This document shows, in pieces, positions 10,770 to 22,650 of a DNA stretch of 64,000 nt; positions within the stretch are counted from its first letter, which is position 1; each line of letters starts with the position of its first letter. Under the pieces are notes generated by a model, which searched no databases, was not told the origin of the DNA, and saw nothing but the letters and a program-made list of their open reading frames with translations. Source of the stretch: Epiperipatus broadwayi (lineage: Eukaryota; Onychophora; Udeonychophora; Euonychophora; Peripatidae). Location: contig JAQFVV010012434.1 in the NCBI GenBank assembly GCA_028023455.1, positions 8,365,355 through 8,429,354 on the forward strand, written 5' to 3'. A program made the translations under genes and the position numbers.

Positions 10770-13700
10770 CACTGTACCGAAATGGTGGAAATAAATATCT
10801 TAACGCATGAGCAAGAATGCTTTTAGTTTAAAAATATATTATAAAAAACATTTTATTTTATAAGTAACTATATAAATAGTTATATAAGTAAAGATAAAAT
10901 ATTTTTAAATAGCTTACTGAAGAGTAAAGGTAATTCCAATATTTGTTTCAGTAAAACTATCAACACAGGCTTGCTAATTGCTGGTGGGGAGAATTTGAGT
11001 AGGTTTTTTTAAAAAAAAACTTCTTTGTACATTATAATTAAATAGCTGATACCCATTTAATTTAAATACCGTTTTCGTTTCTACTAACCATTGGTGGGTG
11101 GTCAGATAGGATGGCAAAGAGCCGGCTGTCTAAAAGAAAATTTTTAGCTTAATTAATTGTTTGCGATTTAAATACTAGGTTGTAAACAAAAAAGACGAAT
11201 GCAATATTACTACACATAAAGGTTTTCAAATACTATTCAATAATTTTAAGGCTTTTTTGTCCTTAGCTGGAAATAAAATAATAAGTCCAAAATTTAAAAT
11301 ATATTTCATTAGACTTAAATAAATAGATCAATAAACACTAATATAATGTTATTCAAAGATTAGCCATGCAATCATATGCATAGGTTGCATTAAGTAAAAT
11401 CTCATACAATTTACTGTTATGCAGTACTTTTTAATTCTTGTTTTTCCTACTCATTTTTTTTAATTCTTCAAATATTGCAAATCTTCTCACAAAAGTTATT
11501 AAATTACAAGATGGCGCTTTCAGGAATAAATCGAATATGCAGAAATAAACATGTAACATTCATTAGGGAATCATCCCTGATACATGACTGTTATAAATAA
11601 AACACAGCGCTAGATAAATAAATAACTCATTATATATAGAAATAAATATGATAAGTGAATAAACTAGATCACAAATAAATAGTTGTTTCTATAATTTAAT
11701 TTTCAGCAAATTATATATGAACATAAATGGATTTTATAGAGTAGTAATTAACACATAACTTGAAATGTTCACAACGTGAAGGTTTAATTTTGGCAGTAGT
11801 ATAGCTATTGTATAGCAAAACCAAGACAATATATGTGATTTTGAGTTAAAGTGTTTTTGCATGTAGTTCATTAAATTAAAGAATATTAATAAAAGTATTA
11901 AGATATTTGTTATAAATATTTACAAAGTTTTTGTAGAAATTTTGCATAGGAGTTCAAAAATGTTAGCTTCACTAGTAAATTCAGGCTAAGTAAATCAAAA
12001 TTGTTTTCAGTTTCTGAATATACTGCAATTTTATTTTCAGATGGTTGATCACAGGCAACTCATTTAGTCACTGGTTGATAAATGTGTATCTATCTATTTT
12101 TAACTTCAGAGTAAATTTAAGACAGAACATAAATGAAATTCTTATTACCAGTTAATATTAGCAAACTTGTTGAATATCTCTTCCATCATTGATTGAAGGA
12201 AATAGTTATTTAAAAGATATTTGTCTTGTATCAAGATACATAATCAATATATAAAACAAAAATGAATGTTAAATCAAAATTAAAGAGTAATCAAGTTAAT
12301 AAATATAAAATTTTTAGCCATTTGTTAGAGATTTCATTATTTTCAACAGTCTATAAAACATTCTAATTAAAATTCATTACCTAAAATTATTTATTCAAAT
12401 TTGATGCAATTAATAGAGCTTAGTTGTTTAATAATTAAAATGTTTTACAATATTAATGTTTTCTTAATTTTTATATAAAATATTTTCTATAAATAAAATA
12501 TTATTTGCATTTTGCTGCTGTACTTTTGCACAAACTAATCTGAATCTGTTGTTAAAATTATAATAGTAGTAAATTTTATTATAAAACTGCATGCTTGTGA
12601 ATTTTGTTTTTAAAGATCATTTTAATTCTCCATCATTTCACAATTATAAAAAGATTGCATCATTCCAAACCAAATGCTTAATGTTAGAACATTAAATGCA
12701 ATATTAAAATAAGTCTATGAATGGTAATGTTGTGCATTTTGATCATTTATCTTAATATACTACTGTAATTTAAAGCATTTTAGCAGTTATTTTTTTATAT
12801 TAAATATCAGTTAAATCTTTAAATTAAATTTTTGTTAACCATGTTACATAAAGTGTATGGCTTTTTTTTTTTTAAATAAGTCATATTTAACATTTATGAC
12901 GATGTAAAATAAGTAAAGTAAATACTAACAGTAGTAATTGTTAACTATTTTAGAAACATGCTTTTAGTTTATTGATTGTAAAAATCATCCTCAATTAAAT
13001 GCACTTACATTTATTAGCTGAAAATAGATGTAACAATGAATATAACACAAACAGGTTACTAAAATTATATATATTAAAATTTATCATTATGAGTTTCTTT
13101 TCTTTTATATATTAATGTCAGATGTTCCATTAGACTTTGATATAAAAAAAATTCATCAAAAGGCATATTTTATCAACTGGCAATAATAATGCAATAAACA
13201 GATGTGACACCTGCTTTGATATTTCTAAAAAAACGGACTATATAGCTCATTTGCATTTAATTTGCATATCTTAAGTTTAATGTAAACAATACGCAGTTTT
13301 CAATATGGCTATGATTATGAGGTTATGGATCTTCAAAAGCACTCAGTCTTAACTGAGTTATTAATATTTTTCGTTTTTATAACTTCTGCAACTTGTGTAT
13401 TGCATGGCTTTGTAGATTATCAACAATTGAAGTAGATGTTATTTAGTCTATAGTTTTTTTTGTAGTGTATAAATAACTAGATAAAGAAAAAAAATTAAGG
13501 TCTTATATTTAATAAATGTTTATTAATTTGGGATAAATGAATATTTTTATTTATTAAATTTAAAAATTGAAATATTTTATTAAGTTTTATCATAACAATG
13601 CCTTACTTGAATTAGAAAACAAAGTAAATCACATGATCATGAGCTATTGTATAAAAAAGAAAAAGACTGCACTTTGTGTTATCATATCTACGGAAGCAAA

Positions 13701-14803
13701 TTCAGCAAAGAGAACACGTACTTTTTTTGCTTAAAATCTTGTATTTTATCTAATCTTACTTTTACAAATAAATTCTGGGCTTATAATAAGAAAATATGTA
13801 CTGTGAATAGAAAAATTATTTAGGAGGAAGGAACACAGATTTCCCACTCAGTCATGCTTTGACAAAGATGCTCTATATCAAAATCCTGGTTTAGCAGATT
13901 AATAAATTTATTTAATGCTTATTTTGCCGTACCATAATTATTATTTATATATTATATTTAATGTTCTCATGGTTATATGATGCCAATAAAGTATTTTTGA
14001 CTGCCTCACATAAAGCAAAATCCTCAAAAGAACAAAACGAAACATTTTATTTTTGATTTCAATTAATTTTTTTTTCTAATTACTTCACAGATGAGTCTTT
14101 TAATTATTTACAAAAATGGAATTTCAATATTTTTATAAAGCTTTTTTACAAATTAAACTTTGATAAAATCTCTTGGTACATTTAAAAATAAATAAATTTC
14201 AAAACAAATTATATCAAAGAGATAATACCTTTAATTATCCACAAAAATGAATTATAAAAATTTTTATAACATTGTACAAATTAGACTGCAGTAACATTTC
14301 TTGATATTTTTAAAAAAAATTATACCAAAGAAAAATCTTTTTAGTATATTTTTGTTCTATAAATGTAATTAAAACAAATTAACATACATTTTAATTAGTT
14401 TTTCTTTCTTCTTTTAACTTTGTAAACAAAATTTAATATCTGACAATAAATATACACAAATAAAAAAAATAGTTGCACTATAAAAGTAATGTACTATCTC
14501 TCTGACTACAATATTAATATATATATATATATTGCCCACAAATGTCCTTTTTGATTTTTAAATTATATTTAGTCTTATATGGAGTTTGATTATCATCATC
14601 ATCACAATATATATAACTGACAATACCTGATTTAAAGTGTCAAATTAATCATTTATGAATCTAGATATTATTTTTAGATATATACTATATACTCCAAAAA
14701 TTTGAGTTAAGTCAAACCACTATAAAAAGATATTTTTAAACCATATATATATATAAATTTTAATGGTAAATACAATATTATAGTTTAAATTCTTTTGTAG
14801 AAC
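10770..14803. other. AT-rich non-coding stretch
   Basis: No gene recognised over about 4 kb. Slightly GC-richer patches near 13660-13730 and 13830-13890 show no convincing frame or splice pattern. A short TA run lies at 14518-14531. Confidence 0.45.
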
Positions 14804-14830
14804 TTTCGATTATGTGGTAATCCTCATCAG
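14804..14830 (-). ncRNA. Hammerhead-like hairpin with bulged stem II (weak)
   Basis: Minus strand: CUGAUGA, then G, a bulged G, AUUA-CCACA-UAAU, C, then GAAA. The stem between the two core boxes is perfect except for one bulged G after the first pair. Helices I and III are not convincing: GUUC/GAAU can pair as helix III, but it competes with helix I. The same bulged arrangement occurs at 37327-37354. Confidence 0.3.
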
Positions 14831-14972
14831 CTTTAACTGAATTTCAAATTTTTTAAACTTAATGTTACATATATTTTTATAAGCTGTGTATGGCTGTTAA
14901 AATTTATATATATATATAATATTTTATAATGGGTGTTGTATTTTACATTTATATATTATGCTGGATACTCAA

Positions 14973-15040
14973 TCTATTCTGACACAGAGCCACCAGATCA
15001 CTACGTGTCTGGAAAATTTATTTACTGTGATCAGAATAGA
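14973..15040. repeat. Short inverted repeat
   Basis: TCTATTCTGACACAG (14973-14987) pairs with CTGTGATCAGAATAGA (15025-15040), leaving one base bulged and a ~37-base loop. Function unknown. Confidence 0.6.
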
Positions 15041-15406
15041 TGATGATGATGGTTTGCACTGACTAGACTCAGGGAGAAATAAGAGATCTTAAATTGTTTT
15101 GACAATTGAGACAAAAACCACAAAGACAAACATCAGCCAAATTAAGTTTAAACAAATTCTAAAATTTTATTAAGAGACAATAAATTATGAAGTATAATTT
15201 ATTTTTGACGCAATAAATAGGGTTAACTCAGGCGTGTACCAGAAATACTAAATGCAAAGCTATGACAGACCGACTGATCTTCTTAAAACGAATTATAAAG
15301 GAAGGAAGCAAATTTCATTCAGCAGAGGATTCCACCCAAACATTGGTTTTCACTTTCAGATATTTAAACAATACGTCCTTGAAATAGATCGAAGAAACCA
15401 GCACCG

Positions 15407-15610
15407 ATGAGCTTTTCGAGACCCAAAAATGGTCAGACCCCAAATGTCATTATGTCGGTAGGAGCCGCACCTATTATTACATTTAAAATAACAGTGATTG
15501 ATCCACCTCAAGAACAACCAAAAAACATGATTAAAAATGAAGGAAAACAATTAAAACTGGTGAATCCCAGCCAAATGATTGGCGAAAATTACTCTAAAAT
15601 TAATAATTAA
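15407..15610 (+). CDS. Hypothetical short frame, 67 residues
   Basis: An ATG-initiated frame beginning MSFSRPKNGQTPNVIMSVGA and rich in Pro, Asn and Lys, in a GC-richer patch (about 15230-15610). I do not recognise it. No signal peptide or membrane segment is apparent. There is no obvious promoter, the flanking DNA is repeat debris, and the opposite strand is also open (15550-15356). It could be an exon, a decayed repeat or chance. A second frame follows at 15677-15922. Confidence 0.2.
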   Translation: MSFSRPKNGQTPNVIMSVGAAPIITFKITVIDPPQEQPKNMIKNEGKQLKLVNPSQMIGENYSKINN

Positions 15611-16379
15611 AGGTCTCAATAAGAGAAAAGTAAATCATTAGAAAACCAGTTACATCTGCCCCAGCAATTAAAGAAAATGAATTACAAACAAATTCTGAGT
15701 ACACGCTCTGATAAATTTAAATCACATGTAATAAATACAAAAATAAATCTATCGGAGAGTGCACATGAGTACGAAAATATTAAAAGTTTTAACTACTTTA
15801 GCAGAATGAAAGTATCACTCACCTGTAATTTAAAAGGGGATAAATATTACTTCCTGCTGATGACTTATAAAATTACAAAGAAAAACAATTCTAATTTCCA
15901 CTTTCAGAGATATAAGAAATGAAATCCCCACCTGCAGAAAATTAGACAATAAAGTCACCAACCAAAAGATTTTTGGAGGTTTGCAGAAGCACAAACACAG
16001 TGTTTAAAAAATTAATTATTGAATAATAAAATAATTACAGGTAAGCATTTAAAATATACATGACTGCTAAATCATTTATAAAAAAAAATGAGGCATAAAA
16101 ATATAAAACTCATTCGTCACTCTCCAATAGACAAAACTGAAAACAAATTGGGAATCTTAAAACTAAGATTCCAAAACCCATTACAAAAATACAAGAAAAC
16201 ACAATAAAGAATAAATGTGAGTATAAATATTACTTAAGCTTATGAATACAGATTGATAATTAGACTGAGTAGAGATTTAATGAGAATTAATTTACCCTGG
16301 GAAGAATAAAAAAAGAAAATAGTTACCTTTCGGTAAAAACAATGTTCATGTAGAGTGCACACTATTATTTTAGTTCATG
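15611..16379. other. Moderately AT-rich stretch without clear gene
   Basis: Contains a frame at 15677-15922 (81 residues, Lys/Asn/Ser rich) that resembles no family I know. Otherwise nothing. Confidence 0.4.
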
Positions 16380-16790
16380 TTCAGGTCCTTGGACAGTGGC
16401 AAGGTAGAGGCAAAGAGGTTCTGGCTTTTTCTAGATGTTTAAGGCATTACTGGAGCAAATTTGGAAGTTAGGGATCTGTCTTTTGTTAAGTTAGCAAGCC
16501 ATTCGGGTGGTGATAACACGTATAGTAATTGTCATCTTGTTGCAAGCAAAAGGATTTAATAACAGCAAATTTCCTTTAAGAATTTAAATGTCCAAACTGA
16601 TACAAACTTTCACTTGAGGAACAGCTTGTCTAGTTAAAAATAATTAATTAACTAACTCTCCAATTTTTCGGGGCTATTTATACCTCGCTCCATTTCCCAT
16701 GAAACACTTTCCTCGTTGTCGAATGCTACGCCTAAGGCAGGGCAAATATTAATCTCCAGCTCAATCTAATCTAAGAATTCTACCCAGGGA
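16380..16790 (-). other. GC-richer island with minus-strand core promoter (LTR-like?)
   Basis: Distinctly less AT-rich than its flanks. Read on the minus strand it contains TATAAATAG followed by CCCCGAAAAATTGGAGAG, a block also found at 24532-24565. It could be part of a degraded LTR or a promoter-bearing repeat. No protein frame. Confidence 0.4.
16656..16683 (-). promoter_or_regulatory. TATA-box core promoter block, copy 1
   Basis: Minus-strand TATAAATAGCCCCGAAAA, then ATTGGAGAG. The TATA box matches TATAAATA and is preceded by GAGCGAGG. A near-copy at 24532-24565 argues that it belongs to a repeat family. Confidence 0.45.
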
Positions 16791-17134
16791 TTATTAAAAC
16801 TACACAAATCAAATCTCCGCTTTTTAGCATGAACTTTAAAATAATTAATATAGAAGCCACAGGAATGTAATTAGCAAGATTGCTTGTTTTTAAATCAAAT
16901 TGATTTAAAGTAAAAACAAGCGGTATAAAAAAACTATTTTAGAATAAATCGATAAACCTTAAAATGATCCGTTTTACATATAAACATGTGTGTATTTTGA
17001 TACACATACTCTTTTTAAATAATAATGAAAATTTAAACCTTAAACGTTTAATGAAAATTAAAAGCTTAATAAATTTTTTTTTTTTTTTTTTGTAATAACA
17101 CCATTGAATCGTATTTCAATCCGGTTCAATATAT

Positions 17135-17677
17135 ATTATAATTGAAATAATAAATTTAACAGTTTACAAACTATTACAAACAATCCTTAAATCTGCAGAA
17201 GTACTTTCGGTTAATTTCTTAAACCTGCCTCAACTGCCATTAAATTCAAAAACAAAAGTGGAAGCAAACTTCATAATTCAAATTCCATGAATCTCGTATT
17301 TTAATAGCAGCTGTCGATTTATTAAATGCATTTTATTCCTGTTTATAAAAATTGCCTTTTTAATTTTTCTTTTACTATGGTTTCTCTCTTCATGAAGAAT
17401 TTTCACGTTTTCAAAATCAAATTTAAATTTATATTTACATGAAGAGAGAAACCATAGTAAAAGAAAAATTAAAGAGGCAATTTTTATAAACAGGAATAAA
17501 ATGCATTTAATAAATCGACAAGCTGCTAACATTAGAATACGAGATTGCTTTCACTTTTGTTTTTGAATTTAATGGCAGTTGAGGCAGGTTTAAGAAATTA
17601 ACTGAAAGTACTTCTGCGGATTTAAGGATTGTTTGTAATAGTTTGTAAACTGTTAAATTTATTATTTCAATTATAAT
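17135..17677. repeat. Second large palindrome, ~250-bp arms
   Basis: The left arm 17135-17393 is the reverse complement of the right arm 17439-17677 with a 45-base unpaired centre. Mismatches are few; the main difference is about 20 extra bases in the left arm near 17265-17290. No terminal-repeat or ribozyme motif is recognised. The frames 17278-17532 and 17507-17710 (minus) are by-products. It may be a fold-back transposon or an inverted duplication. Confidence 0.9.
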
Positions 17678-18290
17678 TACAATTTTGTTTTTAAGTAACG
17701 GACATTTCATTTATTTTATATATATATTCTAGCTTAATAATAGTGAGTTAACTTTTGGTGGTGACTTTTTGTCAGAATCATAGTGCAAAATTAATTAATT
17801 AACAATGCTGGGAGCAGGCTGAATATATAGTATATATGCAAATTATAAGAAATGTAAATTATAAAAGTCAGATGTTTCATTTTTTTGACAAAGGAACACA
17901 AGATTTCTTCTTGTTGATTGAATTTGGGTCTCTTGCAATAATCCATGCCTCCTTGAACATTCTCTTATGATCATCTCTCTCTATGCAGATTGTCTTAATA
18001 ATAAAGGAGGAAAACATGTGTTCTGTAACAAGCTCTTGTTCCAGAAAAATTGACTTATACTACTGGTCTTGTTTTGCCTTTTTATAAAGATAGGAGTGCT
18101 GCAAATACACTAATAAAAATAATTTATTTAATTATTTAGAAACATCAACTGAATTGGTAATTATTTTCACATGTAATATTTTATTTATCATTATAAATAT
18201 AGGGGATTTGAACACAAACTTTCAAGCACCCTTCATCTATCCACACTATCTCATACTGCTGATACACATGACACACATGTAGAAAAAAAA

Positions 18291-18339
18291 TCTACATATT
18301 TCGTGCTAAGCCAGCACTCATCAGTTGGTCTAGATTATC
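18291..18339 (-). ncRNA. Hammerhead ribozyme remnant (copy 5), helix I 3' strand deleted
   Basis: Minus strand: GAUAAUC, ACCAA, CUGAUGA, GUGCU-GGCUU-AGCAC, GAAA, UAUGUA. Stem II and all core boxes are intact, but the sequence after GAAA has lost the segment with the cleavage residue and UUGGU, so helix I cannot close. Non-cleaving. Confidence 0.65.
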
Positions 18340-18397
18340 ATCTACCACACATATATATAATCAGTGCTCAATGATTATATACATGTGTGGGGGTGGT

Positions 18398-18459
18398 GAT
18401 AATCTAGACTAACTGATGAGTGTTGATTTAGTACAAAATACATATATTGTTGATTATTT
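18398..18459 (+). ncRNA. Hammerhead ribozyme remnant (copy 6), core G12 mutated
   Basis: Plus strand: GAUAAUC, ACUAA, CUGAUGA, GUGUU-GAUUU-AGUAC, AAAA, UACAUAU, A, UUGUU. The catalytic GAAA box has become AAAA (G12, the presumed general base, lost), and helix I has a mismatch. Expected to be dead. Confidence 0.65.
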
Positions 18460-18939
18460 ATCTTTTCTACATGTGTGTGGACATGTGATCAGTAGTATTG
18501 TAACGGAATAAGTATATGCGATTACATTTCTTTCAAATAGAAGTAAAAAATATATGAAATCACCCTCAAGTAGAAATATATGTATAAAAATAAAAAGGGA
18601 ATTTTAATAATTTGATTTGAATTAATATATATATATATATAATGCACAGGTGACTAATTATATAATTTAAAGTTAAAATCTAAAAACAAGATTCTTTTTA
18701 ATATAATTTTTTTTTTTTTAAATATGCTTGTTAATTAGTTATTTTATTCTTAGAATGAAAATGATATTCTATTTTGAGGTAATTGCAAACAGGCCCTTGG
18801 GCATATAGTCAGATAAGTTATAAATTAAAAAATACTACTGATAAGAGTTTATAGGGATAAAAAAAAACTTGGAAGGGAGAAGAGATTTTGGATTGCTCTT
18901 GCTGACTGTGTATTATTAAGTATAATTATAAGTGTATTG

Positions 18940-19160
18940 CAGATCTCCAAAATGTAGGGGTCAGCAATAATTTACGTTTCCCACATTTGCAGCAGCTGAA
19001 GCGGTCTCCAGAATATGATGGTTTCCAGAAAATAGCCAGCTTCGGACTTCTCTCCATCTAAAAGAATAGGAAATGGAAAGAACTTTGAATTCTACCATGC
19101 ATCAAGGATTACAAAGACGGTCTTTACCTATAGCATTGGAAAGTATAAACTTTTCTTTTA
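18940..19160. other. GC-richer island with possible coding exon (strand unresolved)
   Basis: An island in AT-rich flanks. Plus strand: after a possible acceptor (GTATTGCAG, near 18945) a frame reads LQNVGVSNNLRFPHLQQLKR and ends at TAA near 19060. Another plus frame reads SKRIGNGKNFEFYHASRITK and ends before a donor-like GTATAA near 19143. Minus strand: after CTATTCTTTTAG a frame begins DGEKSEAGYFLETIIFW before GTAAAT. Several frames are open, so this may be an exon or an old repeat. No family recognised. Confidence 0.25.
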
Positions 19161-20159
19161 AATGAAGTATGAACATTAATCATATAATGCGAATTTTTTC
19201 CAGTATTTTAAATGTCACTTAACTTTTAAAAGAAATCTCTTATCTGACTAAATTTTAAATTATTTATCTATTTTCTTTTTTTTTTTAAATATGCTTAATA
19301 TCATTTCCATTCTCGTAATTTCTTTTAAATTAATTATTTAAAGTAAGCATGAATGGCTGCATAGATTCGTAAGATTGTTAGTTTAAAGTGTGTTAATTTT
19401 GGGCTAATTGCTTCATAGTTGGATCGCTGCTAGTGGTTAGATGTACGGATGTTTTATGTCAATATAACTTGAGTAGGTGCATTGGATACTCATTCCCTTG
19501 TACCGCGTTGGTATACAGGGCATAATACCCACATGAACGTATGATCCAAAAGAGTAGTCATCATATTGTCAATGGTCATAGATGCATTTCTTACACCATT
19601 GATTTTCTTATGCTCTGACTGGGATAGTAAGTCGACAAAGACCGCTATCACCATTTACAGAGCTTCACGTATAATTTCATTCATGTATCATGGGGAAGAT
19701 ACTTATTCCTTCTCACCATGCTTCATTATTTTTCTAATGATATGATGCTACAGATGTAAAATTCCTATTAGCATGATTGTGTTATGCTAATAATCTCATT
19801 TTGCATTGGTCACATCAGTATATCGGTAAAGCTAGCGTTGGTTTAAATGCGAGATTTTTAGCCTAAGATTAAAATGGATTGGGTTGGTTATTGTGTAATC
19901 TATGTAGCATGTTCACACTTGATAAAATATTAAAATTGTATTTAAATCTATTAAACACTTCCATCTGTGCATATAATCCAAATCAAATATATTTAGTTGA
20001 TTTAATTTTCAGAATCTTTTTAATGCGTGTGTGTGTTATAATAAAATGTTTTGTTGAATTAATTTTGGCAGTAACTTATTTTATATATTTTATTAATATT
20101 TAAAAGTAAGCATTAAAAATTTGAATATATAGTATGATATTTTAAGCTCAGCTTCTCCC
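19161..20159. other. Non-coding, with a GC-richer patch 19370-19860
   Basis: The patch contains words such as CCCTTGTACCGCGTTGG but no long frame or recognisable element. The plus frame 19879-20103 is AT-driven and unsupported. Confidence 0.4.
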
Positions 20160-20360
20160 TGAGCTAGCGACAGTTGGATAAAAAGATAACCTCCCCCATG
20201 CGTATCCGCCTACTGTATAAATTTTCCAGGTTCAAATGTCCTGGTGGCGCCCTGGTATGGCAGATTAGGTTAGGGAGGTTCTTCGACCATTATAGTATGA
20301 GATAGTGTGATAGTTAAAGGGTGCTTGAACGTCTGTGTTCAAATACCCTATATTTATAAT
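20160..20360 (+). mobile_element. tRNA-like SINE fragment joined to a ribozyme-repeat tail
   Basis: GC-rich for the region. An A-box-like TAGCGACAGTTGGA (20165-20178) and a B-box-like GGTTCAAATGTCC (20229-20241) lie in the same direction; the latter sits in a hairpin CCAGG...CCTGG like a T arm. The spacing is about 20 bases longer than in a tRNA. It is followed by 20293-20360, which matches the tail of the hammerhead repeat at 18.2 kb (GAGATAGTGTG, GGGTGCTTGAA, GTGTTCAAATACCCTAT). The two parts may be one composite element. Confidence 0.45.
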
Positions 20361-22435
20361 TAAGCTCCAGATATATGAAGAATGGCTGTATTTCAAATCT
20401 TTATCATCATAAAATAAAATTAATATTTAAATTAAAGAACATTCAAGCACCAGCATGAGGATTAAAGAATGGAAAAAGGACTTTTAAGATTTTATATAGA
20501 AATATAATATACTATTGTTTAGTTAGTTGTTGTCTTTACTTACAGAGCGAAAAGAAAATGTGAAAGTAGAAAATAAATAAAACTATTTTTATTTATTACT
20601 TCAATTTTTCAGAATTTCCAAATGAATTTACAAATAATTTTAGGTAGAAAAACTCTCATTAAAAATGATAATATTATTAGAGAGAGCAATATAAAATTTT
20701 TCTTCAATATGTTATCTCACATTCTATTAATCATGCAGCCAAAATTCCAAGAGTTTAATCATATAATGCATGTTACTATCTACTTAAAACTGTCCATCTG
20801 TAAAAATGAAATCTTTTAACTTGGTAATTGCTATTTTTATTGTAATTTTTAAAATAAATGTCAAAAATAAATCTTTACGTTTTTAAAAATATATATGTGA
20901 ATTTTTAATTTTATCAAATTTTTAATGTGTTTACATTAATCCCGCTTATGATGAAATTATTAAAAGTCGGTTATATTCATAAGCTAACTTTAATATCATA
21001 TAGATAACAATTATAATTTTTTCTCTGTTCCCTATATAACATTTTTCCTCATCAGCTGCAGTCATTTGCAAATGAAGGTGGTGATTCCCCACTCAAGAAA
21101 TAAAAAAAATAAAATATATAAAGGTAAATAATAGTGATATACTAAAAAAATGAGTTTAGCATGACTATATAAATCAATTTGTGAGTTACAATTATGTTTG
21201 CATTTAAAGCAGTCTGGTTCATTATTTTATTTATTGATATTTTGCATTGCTTTCTTATAACTTTTGTAGTAAACTTTTCTTTCTGAAAGACTTCAATATC
21301 TGGTCTAATTGTAACTCATCAATTTTTATTAACATCTTTCCAATAAAAGAAAACAAAATTGCTTTTTTCTATAAAAGAAAACAAAATTGCTTTTTTCTAA
21401 TGTTTATAACGTAACAGGAATTTGGTTTTACTTTTTTTTTTTTTTAATTTTATTACTAAGAATTTATTACCTTTTGCTTTCATTAAATTCCTTTTACAGT
21501 AAATTTCATCAAAATTATTTCATTTTGTGTATAAAATTTAATTTAGTATTTTTTCAAATAAGTCCTCTATCTTCTTGTGTATATTCTTCTCCAGTTTTAT
21601 CGATTTTGGTCACGATTAACTTAAGCATCTCTAAACATTTCTATCTTTTAAAGAATTTAAAAACTGAAGAAATAAAAGCTCCATTAATAATAATATTTAA
21701 GCATGATAGTATTTAATTCTAGATCTGATGAGATATAGGCATAATAAAGACATGGGAAAGGAACATTAAAAAAATATTTGTATTTTTCATTTTTATAAGA
21801 AATATATTATGTCAATGCTATCTAGATCACAAATCTAATTTTTCACTTTTAGATATTTAAATATCTAAATTGTGATAATTATTAAAAGGCATTTTACAAA
21901 TCAAGAATTATTAACTTCATTAAAAGATAAATAAATTGTAAAAAAAACTTAACCATTAGTATTATCACAATTGTTATGAACAAAACTTTCATTTTTATAT
22001 TTGTAAATATATTACAACTTAGAAAATATTTATTTTGATAAAAATTATTTTTTAATTAAATTGTCATACTATGCAAAGTAAACTTCATAAAAACAATATT
22101 TATTTGACAAAGTGATAAAAATATATTTTTATATATATAATTCTTTTTTGGTTACATTATATGTTCATTAAATCTTATAACATTTCTTTCTATTCTGCAT
22201 ACTTCAACTGTTTTCTACTTATTGAAATGACAACTATTCAAGCACCTAGTACCATAATTAATAACATTAACCTTAAAGCAATCTTTTATTACATTGATAT
22301 CTAATGTCAGTGTTATTTTTGTCATTATTTATGATACTATAAACATGGTTCACCATTTATTTTAACATCATTGTACTTTATTTTCAATAAATACAAAGGA
22401 CCATATCTAGTGATACATATGACTTCTGACTCTGA
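20361..22435. other. AT-rich non-coding stretch
   Basis: Frames at 20622-20819 and 21387-21716 are compositionally simple (Ile, Leu, Phe, Asn rich), lack motifs and are probably chance. It includes the 28-bp tandem duplication at 21343-21398. Confidence 0.45.
21343..21398 (+). repeat. Perfect 28-bp tandem duplication
   Basis: The unit beginning ATAAAAGAAAACAAAATTGC occurs twice head to tail without difference, which suggests a recent slippage or duplication event. Confidence 0.9.
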
Positions 22436-22650
22436 AGAATATTGTACCAGATGAAAAAACCACCATCTAAACTGCAAGTCAGATCCAAACTCAGGTGGTT
22501 CAAACTGAATTCAAACCCAACTCACCAGCTCAGATTAGTAGAAATCTAAATCGACGGCACAGTGATATGTGCCAAGGAACTAGCTCAATGGTTGGTGAGG
22601 ATTAGAGACCCCTGAACTGACACTAATATCAGATCATAAATTGACTAAAG
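22436..22650 (+). repeat. GC-richer tRNA-like fragment (possible SINE)
   Basis: TAGCTCAATGGTTGG (22581-22595) is a good A box in a tRNA 5'-half context, with a short D-arm (CTC...GAG). No matching B box follows at tRNA spacing. It is probably a decayed SINE head rather than a tRNA gene. Confidence 0.35.

Larger units (their letters stand above)
18201..18500. mobile_element. Inverted pair of hammerhead-repeat units
   Basis: A minus-strand unit (about 18201-18363) meets a plus-strand unit (about 18371-18500) head to head with only a few bases between (GTGCTCA). Each carries a ribozyme remnant. The left unit includes the tRNA-like tail, with TGTTCAAATCCCC read on minus. Same family as 7.5, 10.2 and 38.6 kb, but a diverged subfamily. 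Confidence 0.75.

Noticed and set aside
17278-17710. Two minus-strand frames of 67-84 residues
   Set aside because: They lie inside the arms of the 17-kb palindrome and are mirrored; there is no domain or codon pattern.
20160-20245. Possible functional tRNA gene
   Set aside because: A-to-B box spacing is about 20 bases too long and no clean cloverleaf can be drawn; SINE-like is more likely.
21048-21055. Another CTGATGAG (minus) as hammerhead candidate
   Set aside because: No stem II leading to a GAAA box follows.
21387-21716. 109-residue Leu/Ile/Phe-rich frame that looks membrane-like
   Set aside because: AT-rich chance frames are hydrophobic by composition; there is no initiation context, motif or flanking signal.
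22570-22640. Possible functional tRNA gene
   Set aside because: A good A box, but no B box at tRNA distance and no closing acceptor stem.
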